Shown piece after piece: positions 46,122 through 55,115 of a DNA stretch of 64,000 nt. The position numbers and the translations under genes are program-made. Where the stretch lies: NCBI GenBank assembly GCA_963674805.2, contig CAXXNY010000005.1, positions 1 to 64,000 of the forward strand. The letters run 5' to 3'. Within the stretch, counting starts at the first letter, position 1, and every line of letters starts with the position of its first letter. Below the pieces are notes generated by a model, which saw only the letters and a program-made list of their open reading frames with translations, had not been told where the DNA came from and did no database searches. This DNA is from CALMFG01 sp963674805 (GTDB taxonomy: Bacteria > Bacillota > Clostridia > Christensenellales > CALMFG01).

Positions 46122-47900
46122 ATGACGATTAGAGATTTTGTGGAGCGGGCAAAACAAGATGAGACGGTTTATATCCCGGAAGTGGAAAAAGCGTTTAACG
46201 CGATGGATGATAAGTCCAGTGTAAAGCTCCGGATGGACCTGATTGAAGCCGGCAAGAGCAGAGACTTCAGTTTTAACCTGCCTGCGCATTTTGAGGACCG
46301 GGAACTGGTTCGGGACTTTTTCTTCGGCAAAATCTATAACATCATTTCTACACTGGGCGGCAGGAAGCTGACGGTCTATTATGATACCCAAAATGAGAAG
46401 ATCAGGGCGCTCGCCGAGCAGCTGGATGAAGTCTTCGGCACACATAAACCGAAGCCGGAAAGAACCGGATATGCGCGGAGCATCAATGTGGCGGACCGTA
46501 TGAACAATGCGCTCTACGGCGGAAGTTTCTGCTTTAAATTAGAGGATATCAGCGGTTGGAAGGAAAGCGGCAGCGCTAAACAAACGGAAACGCGTTCGGC
46601 GAAATATATCGAAACGGTCGAGAACCTGAACGGGCTGATGTGCGGCATTGATATCGGCGGTACGGATATCAAAATCGCTGTTTCGGATAATCACAACATC
46701 GTCTGTTTTAAGGAATTTGATTGGTATCCCGCCAGCTATCCCACAATGGGTGAAATCATCAACCCTGTGATTGAACTGGTGAAATGCCTGCGAATTAAAG
46801 CGACTTATGAACAGTTTGGCGGCAATGCGGAGTTGAACAGCCTGCTTGAAGCGGCGCTGGATAAGAAGGCCGCGTTAGATAATATCAGTGCGTGCGTTAA
46901 ATTCGGTGAAGAATTGTATAAGGACCGAATTGTGCTATTCGACGGGATCGGCATGTGCTTTCCGGATGTGGTCGTCCGAAATAAAATTGTCGGCGGCGAA
47001 GTGTCTAAGGTTAAGAGCGTACGTCATAATCCGGCAGTCGATTTTGAGAAAGAATTTAAAAAGCTGAGCGACTTGGATGAGATACTGCTTGGGCACTGTA
47101 AACAAGGCGGTGTGGTCAAGATCACCAATGATGGCCCTATGGCGGCTTATACCGCGGCGGTGGAACTGGCTTACGGTGAAGGCGAAACGCGGACCAAGGA
47201 CGGTGTGTTTGCCCATACATTGGGGACGGAACTTGGAACCGGCTGGGTGGATGAAAACGGTGAAATTCCTGAAATTCCGCTTGAGGCTTATAATTATGTC
47301 GTCGATCTTGGCAGTTATGACCAGCGGACATATGAATGTGATGATTTAAGATCAGTAAAGAATTTTAATACAGATATTCCGGGGACAGTGCAGAAATGCA
47401 CCAGCCAGTACGGTGTGTTCCGGCTTGCCATCAAATATTTTAAGGCAGAACGCCCAGAACTTTATCAGGAAATGTTTGATAAAGGATTTATCGAAAAACG
47501 CGGGGACGGATTATATGTACCAACCGAGCCTGTGGACCAAAGAAAGCCGTTCTTAGAGCACCTGATGAAACTGCCGGAGAGGGAAGACTGCCCGGTATGT
47601 GAGCGGATATTTAAAGAGATTGGTGAATACTTGGCGATTGTCTGGCTGGAAACCGAAGATATCCTTTCGCCGATGGCCAAGGAGCGCGTGCTGTTCGGCC
47701 GCCTGGTGAAGAATAAAACCTGCTTTAAGCTGATGCAGGAAGGCGCGAAACAGATTGCGCCCGGACTGGAGCTGAGCGTTGCGGACTCTGACCTGGCGAA
47801 TACCCCATTGATGAAACAGCTGAAATCCCACCCCGAATATACGGTAGCGCAGTTTGCGCAGGCGGTCGGGGCGATATACTTTGCCATGAGTGGCCGGTAA
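46122..47900 (+). CDS. Large ROK/hexokinase-like protein with N-terminal extension
   Basis: 592 residues, about twice the size of an ordinary ROK kinase, starting two bases after the activase stop. Residues 1-165 have no recognised fold. CGIDIGGTDIKIAVSDN near residue 173 is the first phosphate loop of the sugar kinase/Hsp70/actin superfamily; KITNDGPMAAYTAAVELAYGEG and HTLGTELGTGWVDENGEIPE near residue 325-380 are the second and third conserved parts. The ROK GCxCG zinc motif is absent, replaced by CPVC near residue 495. In the same transcript as glycyl radical enzyme 2, so it may phosphorylate that enzyme's substrate (inference). Confidence 0.8.
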   Translation: MTIRDFVERAKQDETVYIPEVEKAFNAMDDKSSVKLRMDLIEAGKSRDFSFNLPAHFEDRELVRDFFFGKIYNIISTLGGRKLTVYYDTQNEKIRALAEQLDEVFGTHKPKPERTGYARSINVADRMNNALYGGSFCFKLEDISGWKESGSAKQTETRSAKYIETVENLNGLMCGIDIGGTDIKIAVSDNHNIVCFKEFDWYPASYPTMGEIINPVIELVKCLRIKATYEQFGGNAELNSLLEAALDKKAALDNISACVKFGEELYKDRIVLFDGIGMCFPDVVVRNKIVGGEVSKVKSVRHNPAVDFEKEFKKLSDLDEILLGHCKQGGVVKITNDGPMAAYTAAVELAYGEGETRTKDGVFAHTLGTELGTGWVDENGEIPEIPLEAYNYVVDLGSYDQRTYECDDLRSVKNFNTDIPGTVQKCTSQYGVFRLAIKYFKAERPELYQEMFDKGFIEKRGDGLYVPTEPVDQRKPFLEHLMKLPEREDCPVCERIFKEIGEYLAIVWLETEDILSPMAKERVLFGRLVKNKTCFKLMQEGAKQIAPGLELSVADSDLANTPLMKQLKSHPEYTVAQFAQAVGAIYFAMSGR

Positions 47901-47923
47901 CCGGTTAAAATATGAGAGCAGAA

Positions 47924-47950
47924 AAAAACAGCAAGAGATTTGCTGTTTTT
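47924..47950. terminator. Bidirectional terminator
   Basis: AAAAACAGCAA (47924-47934) pairs with TTGCTGTTTTT (47940-47950), 5-base loop; ends both the second glycyl radical operon and the opposite selenium operon. Confidence 0.88.
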
Positions 47951-47961
47951 ATTTTATACGT

Positions 47962-48957
47962 TCAAGCTTTGCTTAATGAATCCTGATGTTCTTTCCGGTG
48001 GCGGATGAGTTCTGCCGCAACGCTGATGGCAATCTCAGCGGGTGTTTCCGCCAGAATGGGCAGGCCGATTGGGGCATGGAGCCTGTCGATCTCGTCTTTG
48101 GAGAATCCCCTTGCGCTGAGCTTTTCGCGGGTAGCCGCTATCTTTGCCCGGCTGCCGATACACCCGATGTATGTCGTATTGGCTTTCAGCGCCCGGCATA
48201 CCACCTCAAAGTCAGCCTGATGGCCGGGTGTCATGACCACCACATAGTCTTCATGGGATAAATGAACCTGATCTTCAAACGCCGGATAGTCGCCGCAGAG
48301 CACGGCTTCCGCATCGGGGAAGTTCTCCGGCACGGCAAGTTCGGGCCGGTTATCATAGACCACAACCTTAAAGTCAATCGCCGCCAAAACCGGAATTAGC
48401 GCACGCCCGACATGCCCGCCGCCAAATACGTAGACACGCCCTTTTCGGGCAATTGGCTCCATATAGACGCTTTGCTCGTATACGGTATGGGCGGTACAAA
48501 ACGGTTTCAGCGCTTCTGGAACCTCTTGTTCTTCATAAACATTCAGCTCAGCCACGGTTTCTTCATCAAAGCGCATATATAACCAGGCATTGCAATTCCC
48601 GCTTAAAACTGCGGAGAATTTCTCAAATACCGCAAGCCGGTCCGGCGTTAACACCAAATAACTGACCGTCACGATTCCGCCGCAGATCATATCCGTATTG
48701 TTAAGCGCGCTGCCTTCCATGTTATAGGTGGCGAATCCGGCAATTGCCTTACCATCCAGCAGCTTCAGCGCGTGCTGGATTGCGATATGCTCGACCGTGC
48801 CGCCGCCGATGGTGCCTGTAAAACGGCCGCCTTCAAACACGGCCATCTTGGCGCCTGCACCGCGCGGGGAAGACCCGGATTGTTTGATAATACTGCAAAG
48901 CACGGCGGACTTGCCGGACTTTAAAGTGTCAATAACAGAAGCTACAAGCGTTTTCAA
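47962..48957 (-). CDS. XdhC family molybdenum hydroxylase maturation protein
   Basis: 331 residues from TTG 48957, chosen because GGGGGC lies upstream. GSSPRGAGAKMAV and GTIGGGTVEHIAI are the XdhC N-terminal motifs; RVYVFGGGHVGRALIPVLAAI is the C-terminal Rossmann nucleotide loop. XdhC inserts or sulfurates the molybdenum cofactor of xanthine dehydrogenase-type enzymes. Being last in the yedF-selD operon, this member probably serves selenium-dependent molybdenum hydroxylases. Confidence 0.9.
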   Translation of the reverse strand: MKTLVASVIDTLKSGKSAVLCSIIKQSGSSPRGAGAKMAVFEGGRFTGTIGGGTVEHIAIQHALKLLDGKAIAGFATYNMEGSALNNTDMICGGIVTVSYLVLTPDRLAVFEKFSAVLSGNCNAWLYMRFDEETVAELNVYEEQEVPEALKPFCTAHTVYEQSVYMEPIARKGRVYVFGGGHVGRALIPVLAAIDFKVVVYDNRPELAVPENFPDAEAVLCGDYPAFEDQVHLSHEDYVVVMTPGHQADFEVVCRALKANTTYIGCIGSRAKIAATREKLSARGFSKDEIDRLHAPIGLPILAETPAEIAISVAAELIRHRKEHQDSLSKA

Positions 48958-48989
48958 CCCAACGCCCCCTTTAAACGATGTTGATATAT

Positions 48990-50024
48990 TTAATCCAAAT
49001 AAATGCGTTTCTCTTTGGTATACTCCGTGACGACGCCGATTTTCTGCGCGGAAGGCACAGCGGCCTTCAACGCGTCAAATATTGCATCTGCATCTTCGGG
49101 AGCTATGGCCATTAAAAGGCCGCCCGAGGTCTGCGGGTCATACAGCAAATCCTGCACTGCGGTTTCAACGGCATTCGCTTCAACCTGGCATTCAGCAAAA
49201 TGACGGTTCCGGTACATTCCTGCGGGCAGAACGCCCATACGCGCCAGTTCCAGCGCATCCGGTATCAGATCGACAGCCGAAGTATCCAGCCGAACCGAAA
49301 CATTGCTGCCCTGCGCCATTTCCAGCAGATGCCCCAGCATACCGAATCCCGTGACATCCGTGCAGGCGTGTACGCGGTATTGCACCATGACATCCCGCGC
49401 TGACTTATTCAGCGTGGTCATCATTTTGTTTGCGAAGGCTTGCGTCTCTTCGCAGACCATATCGCTTTTCATGCCGGATGTCAAGACGCCGATGCCGAGC
49501 GGTTTGGTATAGAATAAAACATCGCCGGGTTTAGCGCCTGAGTTGGTAATCATCTTATCGGGATGGACAAAACCGGTTACGGCCAGCCCGTATTTCGGTT
49601 CGTCATCGTAGATGCTGTGGCCGCCGGTAATCAGTGCGCCGGCTTCGAACACCTTGCTGTATCCGCCCTTTAAGATTTCATGCACATGCTTCTTTGGCAT
49701 ATCCTCAGGAACAGCCATGATGTTTAGGGCCAGTTTCGGTTCACCGCCCATGGCGTATACATCCGATAATGCGTTTGTGGCGGCGATTGCGCCGAAGGTA
49801 AACGGATCGTCCGCAATCGGCGGAAAAAAATCGAGTGTCTGGACCAATGCCAGCTCATCGCTGATCTTATAGACCGAGGCATCATCACTCCGGTCGAAAC
49901 CGACCAATAAATTCGGATCGGTATTAATCTGAATATCCTGTAACAATTCTGCTAAAACGCCTGCGCCGACTTTGGCGCCGCATCCCGCACAATTTGCGAG
50001 TTTGGTTAATTTAATATTATCCAT
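48990..50024 (-). CDS. selD: Selenide, water dikinase
   Basis: 344 residues. The N-terminal LANCAGCGAKVG carries Cys15 where the catalytic Cys/Sec sits and Lys18 as the partner; later GFDRSDDASVYKI, ALVQTLDFFPPIADDPFTFG and TDVTGFGMLGHLLEMAQGS are the SelD signatures. It makes selenophosphate from selenide and ATP. No selA/selB/selC is seen here, and neighbours are molybdenum hydroxylase genes, so the product probably feeds the selenium-molybdenum cofactor. The 5' end overlaps yqeB; AAGGAG precedes ATG 50024. Confidence 0.95.
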   Translation of the reverse strand: MDNIKLTKLANCAGCGAKVGAGVLAELLQDIQINTDPNLLVGFDRSDDASVYKISDELALVQTLDFFPPIADDPFTFGAIAATNALSDVYAMGGEPKLALNIMAVPEDMPKKHVHEILKGGYSKVFEAGALITGGHSIYDDEPKYGLAVTGFVHPDKMITNSGAKPGDVLFYTKPLGIGVLTSGMKSDMVCEETQAFANKMMTTLNKSARDVMVQYRVHACTDVTGFGMLGHLLEMAQGSNVSVRLDTSAVDLIPDALELARMGVLPAGMYRNRHFAECQVEANAVETAVQDLLYDPQTSGGLLMAIAPEDADAIFDALKAAVPSAQKIGVVTEYTKEKRIYLD

Positions 50025-50823
50025 TGTTATCTCCTTGAAGAACTTGGGAAAGGTTTAATATAGCTTCCAGTACGCCGCCGCCTACAGCCAGCGCTTTATC
50101 TGAAGAAGAAAAACAGTGCGAAGGTTCACACCGGGGATCCACGTCGCCGCTTTTCATGCCTTTATGCACTTTAACACCTTCGGACAGAATGCCGCGCAGC
50201 GTTCCGTCTATGGTACAGAGCATCGGGACACCGTCCACGGTTCCGGCGGTTTCTCCAGCTTTGACCGTATCGCCGATCGAAAGAACGGGGGAGAAGATGC
50301 CGTCCGCAGGCGCACGCAAAACGCGCTCCCCGGCGAATCCGCCGATCAGACCGGGAATACGGGTATTGGGCAATGCGCTTCCATGATAGATCGCACGCCC
50401 CAAAAAATGCCCGCGCATGGTTTCGACGACTGCATGACAGTCTTCTTTCGCCGTGAATCCGGGACCGACTCCGATCACCACCGGGGCGTCTGTTATTTTA
50501 GTGCCCAGATTCTTTTTTGCCAGAATCGCATCCACCAGTACATCGGGTTTCAGTACGGAAACGCAGGACGCTTCGGGATCCGCCAGTACGGCGATTTTTC
50601 CGCTCGCAGCTATTTTTTGCGCCGATTCCAATGTCTCGGCAAGTTCCGCCCGCACACCTTCCACTTCTGTGGCGCCGTTGCGTATCGCTTCCGAAAAACT
50701 AACGGTTCTGCGGATGGATGTCGGCACCGCGATATCGGTCATAATGACTTTCATGTGTGCGCGGAACAACCTGAGCGCGATGCCGGACGCAATATCTCCG
50801 GCGCCGCGTATAACGACTAACAT
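50017..50823 (-). CDS. yqeB: Selenium-dependent molybdenum cofactor protein YqeB
   Basis: 268 residues. LVVIRGAGDIASGIALRLFRAHMKV is a Rossmann-type nucleotide loop, and VVIGVGPGFTAKEDCHAVVETMRG with IPGLIGGFAGERVLRAPADGIF are the family motifs of YqeB/EF2563 proteins, a marker of the selenium-dependent molybdenum hydroxylase system. Its step is unknown. Overlaps selD by 8 bases. Confidence 0.9.
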   Translation of the reverse strand: MLVVIRGAGDIASGIALRLFRAHMKVIMTDIAVPTSIRRTVSFSEAIRNGATEVEGVRAELAETLESAQKIAASGKIAVLADPEASCVSVLKPDVLVDAILAKKNLGTKITDAPVVIGVGPGFTAKEDCHAVVETMRGHFLGRAIYHGSALPNTRIPGLIGGFAGERVLRAPADGIFSPVLSIGDTVKAGETAGTVDGVPMLCTIDGTLRGILSEGVKVHKGMKSGDVDPRCEPSHCFSSSDKALAVGGGVLEAILNLSQVLQGDNNG

Positions 50824-50836
50824 ATATTGATTCCTC

Positions 50837-51067
50837 TCATATCATCATTTCATAATACCCTTCAACATCCATACCTGCCGAGGCCGCCATAAATTGATCC
50901 TTGGCTTCGATCGGCATACACCAGGCCATGCCGCAGCCAGCTGTAATGCTGGTGGGTACGGGAATCAGCCTGCCGGGGATATTTTGGTCCTTACAGCGCT
51001 TTTCCATAGCCATTGCACCTGTTGTGGTATGAAAAGTGACGAGTGCTTTGAATTCTTTCTGCCTCAT
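50837..51067 (-). CDS. DUF3343 family small protein
   Basis: 76 residues, overlapping the end of the aminotransferase gene by 4 bases. ALVTFHTTTGAMAMEKRCKD, IPGRLIPVPTSITAGCGMAW and the tail match DUF3343, small proteins with a conserved CGMAW, often found beside selenium or cysteine desulfurase-like genes. The cysteine may take part in sulfur or selenium transfer (inference). Confidence 0.82.
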   Translation of the reverse strand: MRQKEFKALVTFHTTTGAMAMEKRCKDQNIPGRLIPVPTSITAGCGMAWCMPIEAKDQFMAASAGMDVEGYYEMMI

Positions 51068-52200
51068 TCTTCTGCGATGTTCCTGACCGCTGAAATGGCG
51101 GAATCGACCTCATCCGCCGTATTAAACCAGCCAAATGAGAACCGGACGGCTCCCTGCTTTTCCGTACCCAGCGCGTGGTGCATACGGGGCGCGCAGTGTG
51201 CGCCGGCCCTGACAGCGATGTCAAATTCCTGCGCGAGAATATCGGCCGTATAGGCCGAATCAAGATTACCGATATTGATGGTCGCAATCGGTGCGCGGTC
51301 ACCGGAAAAGTCACCGTATAATATTACTCCGGGAATATCGCGGACGCCCTTGGCAAAGCGGTGCATGAGGCTGATTTCATGTGCGTGTATTTTTTTGGTT
51401 CCGGTTTTGATGATGTATTCCAACCCTGCGGCCAGCCCGGCCAGCCCGTGGCCGTTCATCGTTCCGGCTTCCAGCGCTTCGGGATAAGAATCCGGCTGAG
51501 TCTCTGAGAATGAATGCACGCCTGTTCCGCCCACTTTGAATGGACGGATATGAACGCCTTCGGCGATACACAGCCCGCCGGTACCCTGAGGCCCCATCAG
51601 GCCTTTATGCCCGGTAAAACACAGCACGCTGATGTGCTGTTTTTGCATATCAATATCAAAAGAACCCGCTGTCTGGGACGCATCAACGATATAAAGCAGT
51701 CCGTGCTTTTCGGCAATGGCGCCGATGCGTTCAATATCCAGTATATTGCCGGTCAGGTTGGACGCGTGCGTGGTGACGATTGCTTTTGTTTCAGGGCGTA
51801 TCGCGGCTTCAAAACCCGTATAATCCAATCTGCCCTGCTTATCCGCAGGGAGAAAATCGACGCTCACATTCCGTTCATCGCGCAGACGGTAAAGCGGACG
51901 CAACACCGAATTATGTTCCAGATCCGTGGCAATCACGTGATCGCCCGGATTAATTAGACCGTTGATCGCGATGTTCAATGCCTCTGTGGAGTTTGCGGTC
52001 AGGATCACATGATCGGGCCTTTGACAGTGAAACAATTCGGCGGCAAGCTCACGCACCTGGTGGATGGCCCTGGCAGCCGAAAGCGCGCCGCCGTGTGCAC
52101 CGCGGGCGCAGTTTCCCATTCCGGACAGGGCGTCGATCACTGCCTTTTTTACACATTCCGGCTTTTTATATGTGGTCGCCGCATTGTCCAGATAGATCAT
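51064..52200 (-). CDS. Cysteine desulfurase-like class V aminotransferase
   Basis: 378 residues. MIYLDNAATTYKKPECV, STEALNIAINGLI, HASNLTGNILDIERIG and FTGHKGLMGPQGTGGL (the PLP lysine is in GHKG) define the class V fold of cysteine desulfurases and selenocysteine lyases. RAGAHCAPRMHH near residue 340 is the active-site cysteine loop. In this operon it probably supplies selenium or sulfur from an amino acid for the molybdenum cofactor. Overlaps yedF by 4 bases. Confidence 0.9.
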   Translation of the reverse strand: MIYLDNAATTYKKPECVKKAVIDALSGMGNCARGAHGGALSAARAIHQVRELAAELFHCQRPDHVILTANSTEALNIAINGLINPGDHVIATDLEHNSVLRPLYRLRDERNVSVDFLPADKQGRLDYTGFEAAIRPETKAIVTTHASNLTGNILDIERIGAIAEKHGLLYIVDASQTAGSFDIDMQKQHISVLCFTGHKGLMGPQGTGGLCIAEGVHIRPFKVGGTGVHSFSETQPDSYPEALEAGTMNGHGLAGLAAGLEYIIKTGTKKIHAHEISLMHRFAKGVRDIPGVILYGDFSGDRAPIATINIGNLDSAYTADILAQEFDIAVRAGAHCAPRMHHALGTEKQGAVRFSFGWFNTADEVDSAISAVRNIAEE

Positions 52201-52784
52201 GGTTTGATGACCTTGTCCGCCTTCAGAAGATATTCAACGATGGAATACATATTGGTGACAATGCCCACGGCCAGTTTTTCCGATAATCCATAGAAATTCA
52301 GGCACGTGCCGCATGTCACAATTTCCACACCATTGTCTGCCAGCCACTTTAAGTCTTCCAGTGATTCGCTACCCTCGACGGACAGCTTTGCGCCGCCGTT
52401 ATAAAGTAAAATAGTCTTCGGCAGTTTCTCCTGCTGGGTGACCGCATAGATGAAGCCTTTCATCAGCGCCTGGCCCAGATCATCACTGCCTCTGCCCATG
52501 ATATTGGTATCTATCGCGATCAGAATATTTTCATCTGACTCCGGCTCGTCTGCCGCGACAGCTGTATCCGCCGAGCCTCCAATTAAGACCGAATAGTCCT
52601 TCGGCCCGTTTTGCTTGGCCGAAACGTCAAAACCCTTTTGCCCGGCCATTCGCTTTAAGTTCTCTACCGCAGCCTCATTATCTACCAACACTTCCAACGT
52701 TTCATCTTCCGGTTTGCCATTCAGGGCTTTAATCGCCAGCACGACCGGCTCCGGACATGCTTTTCCTCTCGCATCGATCAACAT
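52197..52784 (-). CDS. yedF: Selenium metabolism protein YedF
   Basis: 195 residues. Residues 1-75 are a TusA-like domain with the cysteine motif DARGKACPEPVVLAIKAL; residues 100-195 are a DsrE-like domain (ILLYNGGAKLSVEGS and GVEIVTCGTCLNFYGL, with CGTC). This two-domain form is the YedF family, a marker for selenium use. First gene of the minus-strand selenium operon. Confidence 0.92.
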   Translation of the reverse strand: MLIDARGKACPEPVVLAIKALNGKPEDETLEVLVDNEAAVENLKRMAGQKGFDVSAKQNGPKDYSVLIGGSADTAVAADEPESDENILIAIDTNIMGRGSDDLGQALMKGFIYAVTQQEKLPKTILLYNGGAKLSVEGSESLEDLKWLADNGVEIVTCGTCLNFYGLSEKLAVGIVTNMYSIVEYLLKADKVIKP

Positions 52785-52832
52785 GGTTATCTCTCCAATC
52801 CGTTGTTCTTAATAAACTATAACGCTGGTACT

Positions 52833-52860
52833 ATTATAACGCACGCATACAATAAATCAA
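52833..52860 (-). promoter_or_regulatory. Promoter of the selenium operon
   Basis: On the minus strand TTGATT (52860-52855) and TATAAT (52838-52833), spacer 16 bases, about 48 bases before the yedF start. Confidence 0.65.
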
Positions 52861-52924
52861 AGGCGATTATCATGCTGGACGTGCAATTCTGCATTGGTTA
52901 TACTATATGAAATGAGGTAAAGCA

Positions 52925-53587
52925 ATGCAATTATCGAAAATGCTCAAAATCAAGCCGGGAATCACATCCGTTATCGGGGGCGGAGGTAAAACATCCCTGA
53001 TTCATATGCTGGCGGAAGACCTGGATGGTACCGTAGTGATTTGTTCGACCACCCATATGTATCCGTCTGAACGCTTCAAGGCTGTACTGTCGTCCGATAT
53101 TGAGGATATTGAAGCGGCACTGAAAAGCGCGCGTATCATCTGCGCCGGGGAACCATGCGGAGAAGGGAAGATCAGGTTGTCCGTTGAGACCATCGACCGT
53201 ATCGCAGAAATCGCGGAGTATGTTTTAGTTGAAGCAGACGGCGCCCGGCAGAAGCCGATGAAAGCGCACGGCGAACACGAGCCGGTGATTCCTGAAAACA
53301 GCAGGGAGACCATTTGTGTGCTGGGTGCGTCCGTGTTTGGGCAAGCGATTAAAGAAAAAGTGCATCGTCCGGAGATTTTTATTGGGCTTACGGGAGCTTC
53401 TGCGGATACACTCGTAACGCCGGCACTCTGCGCCGAAGTCATCCAAAAGGAGGGATTTTCCGACCGGATATTCATCAACCAGATTGAAACGCCGGAGACG
53501 TATGAATCGGTGCTTGCATTTGCGTCACTGACTGGCTTGCCGGTGGTTGGTGGTAGCTTACAGCAGAGGCAGTATTTCGTGCTCTGA
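52925..53587 (+). CDS. yqeC: Selenium cofactor biosynthesis protein YqeC
   Basis: 220 residues, ATG behind TGAGGTAA. ITSVIGGGGKTSLIHMLAEDL is a P-loop-like start, CSTTHMYPSE and VLVEADGARQKPMKAHGEHEPV are the YqeC family motifs, with VTPALCAEVIQKE toward the end. YqeC marks the selenium-dependent molybdenum hydroxylase trait along with YqeB, SelD and YedF. It is divergent from the rest of that operon. Confidence 0.9.
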   Translation: MQLSKMLKIKPGITSVIGGGGKTSLIHMLAEDLDGTVVICSTTHMYPSERFKAVLSSDIEDIEAALKSARIICAGEPCGEGKIRLSVETIDRIAEIAEYVLVEADGARQKPMKAHGEHEPVIPENSRETICVLGASVFGQAIKEKVHRPEIFIGLTGASADTLVTPALCAEVIQKEGFSDRIFINQIETPETYESVLAFASLTGLPVVGGSLQQRQYFVL

Positions 53588-53602
53588 TAGGAGAACAGTA
53601 CA

Positions 53603-54106
53603 ATGGAAAGGCAGAGTATACAAATGAAATTTACCCGCCAGCGGATTTATGCCGCTGTATTGGCATTGGGTGCAGGCGCATTCTTGTTTCGTGCAGTTAT
53701 TATGGTATGCGAAGGCGCGCTAGTCAGATCGGTCCCTTGGGTAAGCGCTTTACTGGTTATTGAAATAATCGTTGACGGGATATGGCTATTTGCCTCAATG
53801 AAATGGGGGATATCAAACAGCAGTGGCAAATCCGAATTTGCTTTAATAGCCGGATCAGTAGCGATACTGCTCCATGCCCTGCGCGTGTTTATTTATGCTT
53901 TAGGCCAAACTTCCTTGCTTTACAATTTTGATGTTAAAGCAGAGTATTGGCCGCTGCGTGCCGCTCCCGCCCACTGGCTCGTTATTGTATTAGTTGTTTT
54001 GGCGCTGCTTAGTGTAATTGGTGTGGGTATTTTCTGGATGGCGAGAAGAAAAAAACGCAATAGCGCCAATGATCACAATGATCATCTTGGCGGAGCGGCA
54101 ATTTAA
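53603..54106 (+). CDS. Hypothetical four-helix membrane protein
   Basis: 167 residues; I do not recognise it. Four hydrophobic segments (about residues 13-32, 43-63, 78-96 and 125-147), a short Lys/Arg-rich stretch MARRKKRNS and a His/Asn tail. Sits 16 bases after yqeC, so probably the same transcript; no functional clue. Start ATG behind TAGGAGAA. Confidence 0.6.
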   Translation: MERQSIQMKFTRQRIYAAVLALGAGAFLFRAVIMVCEGALVRSVPWVSALLVIEIIVDGIWLFASMKWGISNSSGKSEFALIAGSVAILLHALRVFIYALGQTSLLYNFDVKAEYWPLRAAPAHWLVIVLVVLALLSVIGVGIFWMARRKKRNSANDHNDHLGGAAI

Positions 54107-54152
54107 GAATCTCAGTGTAAGCTAAAAGGCCCTCCACGGTTTTGCTTGCTGA

Positions 54153-54965
54153 TTATGACTGGAGCACTTTATCAATAGTCTGATAAAGGATTTTGGCGAA
54201 AAGTCCGGGGCTTAACCGTGAGAAACAATTCACCAGTCTGGCATCAACACCTAAAACAATACGCTTGCGGTTTTTTTCGATACCGCGGATGATAATATCT
54301 GCCGCGCGCTTAGGAGACAACAGAAGAAAAGCAAATTTAGACCGTAATCGGCCCACTTCCATATTTGAATCCGCGTTTGAGTTGCTGATAATGTCCGAGT
54401 TGATTCCTCCCGGAAGAACGGACAGGATTTTGATACTGGTTTTGTCCAGTTCCATTAACAGGCCCTCAGACAACATCTTTACCGCGGCTTTTGAAGCGCC
54501 GTAAATGGTTTCGCCAGGAACAGGGGAAAGCGCGCCGAAGCTGGAGACGTTAACGATATATGCCTCGGGCTGCGCAGCGAGATAAGGTAAAAATGTTTTG
54601 GTGATATGAAGTGTTCCAAAAAAATTGATCTCAAAAACGCGGCGGATAGTCTCATAATCGCTTTCTTCCACGCTCAAAAAAGGATGGACGATTCCGGCGT
54701 TATTGATAATCCCATCGATTACCTGATGATTGGACAAAATTTGTTCTGGCAGCCTTTCAACAGCTGAACGGTTTGTGATATCAACCTCATATGTGGACAA
54801 ACAGCCTGTGTATTCTTTTGCCAGTTGTTCGGTTTCCTTTAACGCCTCAGCATTGATATCGACTGCGGCCACACAGGCATGCCGGGCCAACAAAGATAAT
54901 ACCAATTCACGGCCGACGCCGTTCCCGCCACCGGTGACGACAAAAGTTTTATGGTCTAGTTTCAT
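54153..54965 (-). CDS. Short-chain dehydrogenase/reductase (SDR)
   Basis: 270 residues from ATG 54965 behind GGGAG. FVVTGGGNGVGRELVLSLL is the NAD(P) loop, INNAGIVHPF and VNVSSFGALSP hold the conserved N and S, and YGASKAAVKML carries the catalytic Tyr and Lys. A classical SDR of unknown substrate. Divergent from a TetR gene at 55116, which may control it. Confidence 0.9.
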   Translation of the reverse strand: MKLDHKTFVVTGGGNGVGRELVLSLLARHACVAAVDINAEALKETEQLAKEYTGCLSTYEVDITNRSAVERLPEQILSNHQVIDGIINNAGIVHPFLSVEESDYETIRRVFEINFFGTLHITKTFLPYLAAQPEAYIVNVSSFGALSPVPGETIYGASKAAVKMLSEGLLMELDKTSIKILSVLPGGINSDIISNSNADSNMEVGRLRSKFAFLLLSPKRAADIIIRGIEKNRKRIVLGVDARLVNCFSRLSPGLFAKILYQTIDKVLQS

Positions 54966-55115
54966 TTTAATCTCCCGCTTCATTTGACAATCAACTGATA
55001 AGTGTATTATATTTGCAATATGTATTATATACAACCAGCTGTTGACTTAAAATCCGCTGTAAAATCAACACTATAGGCAAAACTGTCTTTAAATAAATCA
55101 TTGAAGGTAAAAGTG

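Noticed and set aside
50116..50820. Open reading frame of 234 codons on the plus strand opposite yqeB
   Set aside because: It lies wholly within yqeB on the other strand, has no ribosome site and no family-like motifs; yqeB is strongly supported.
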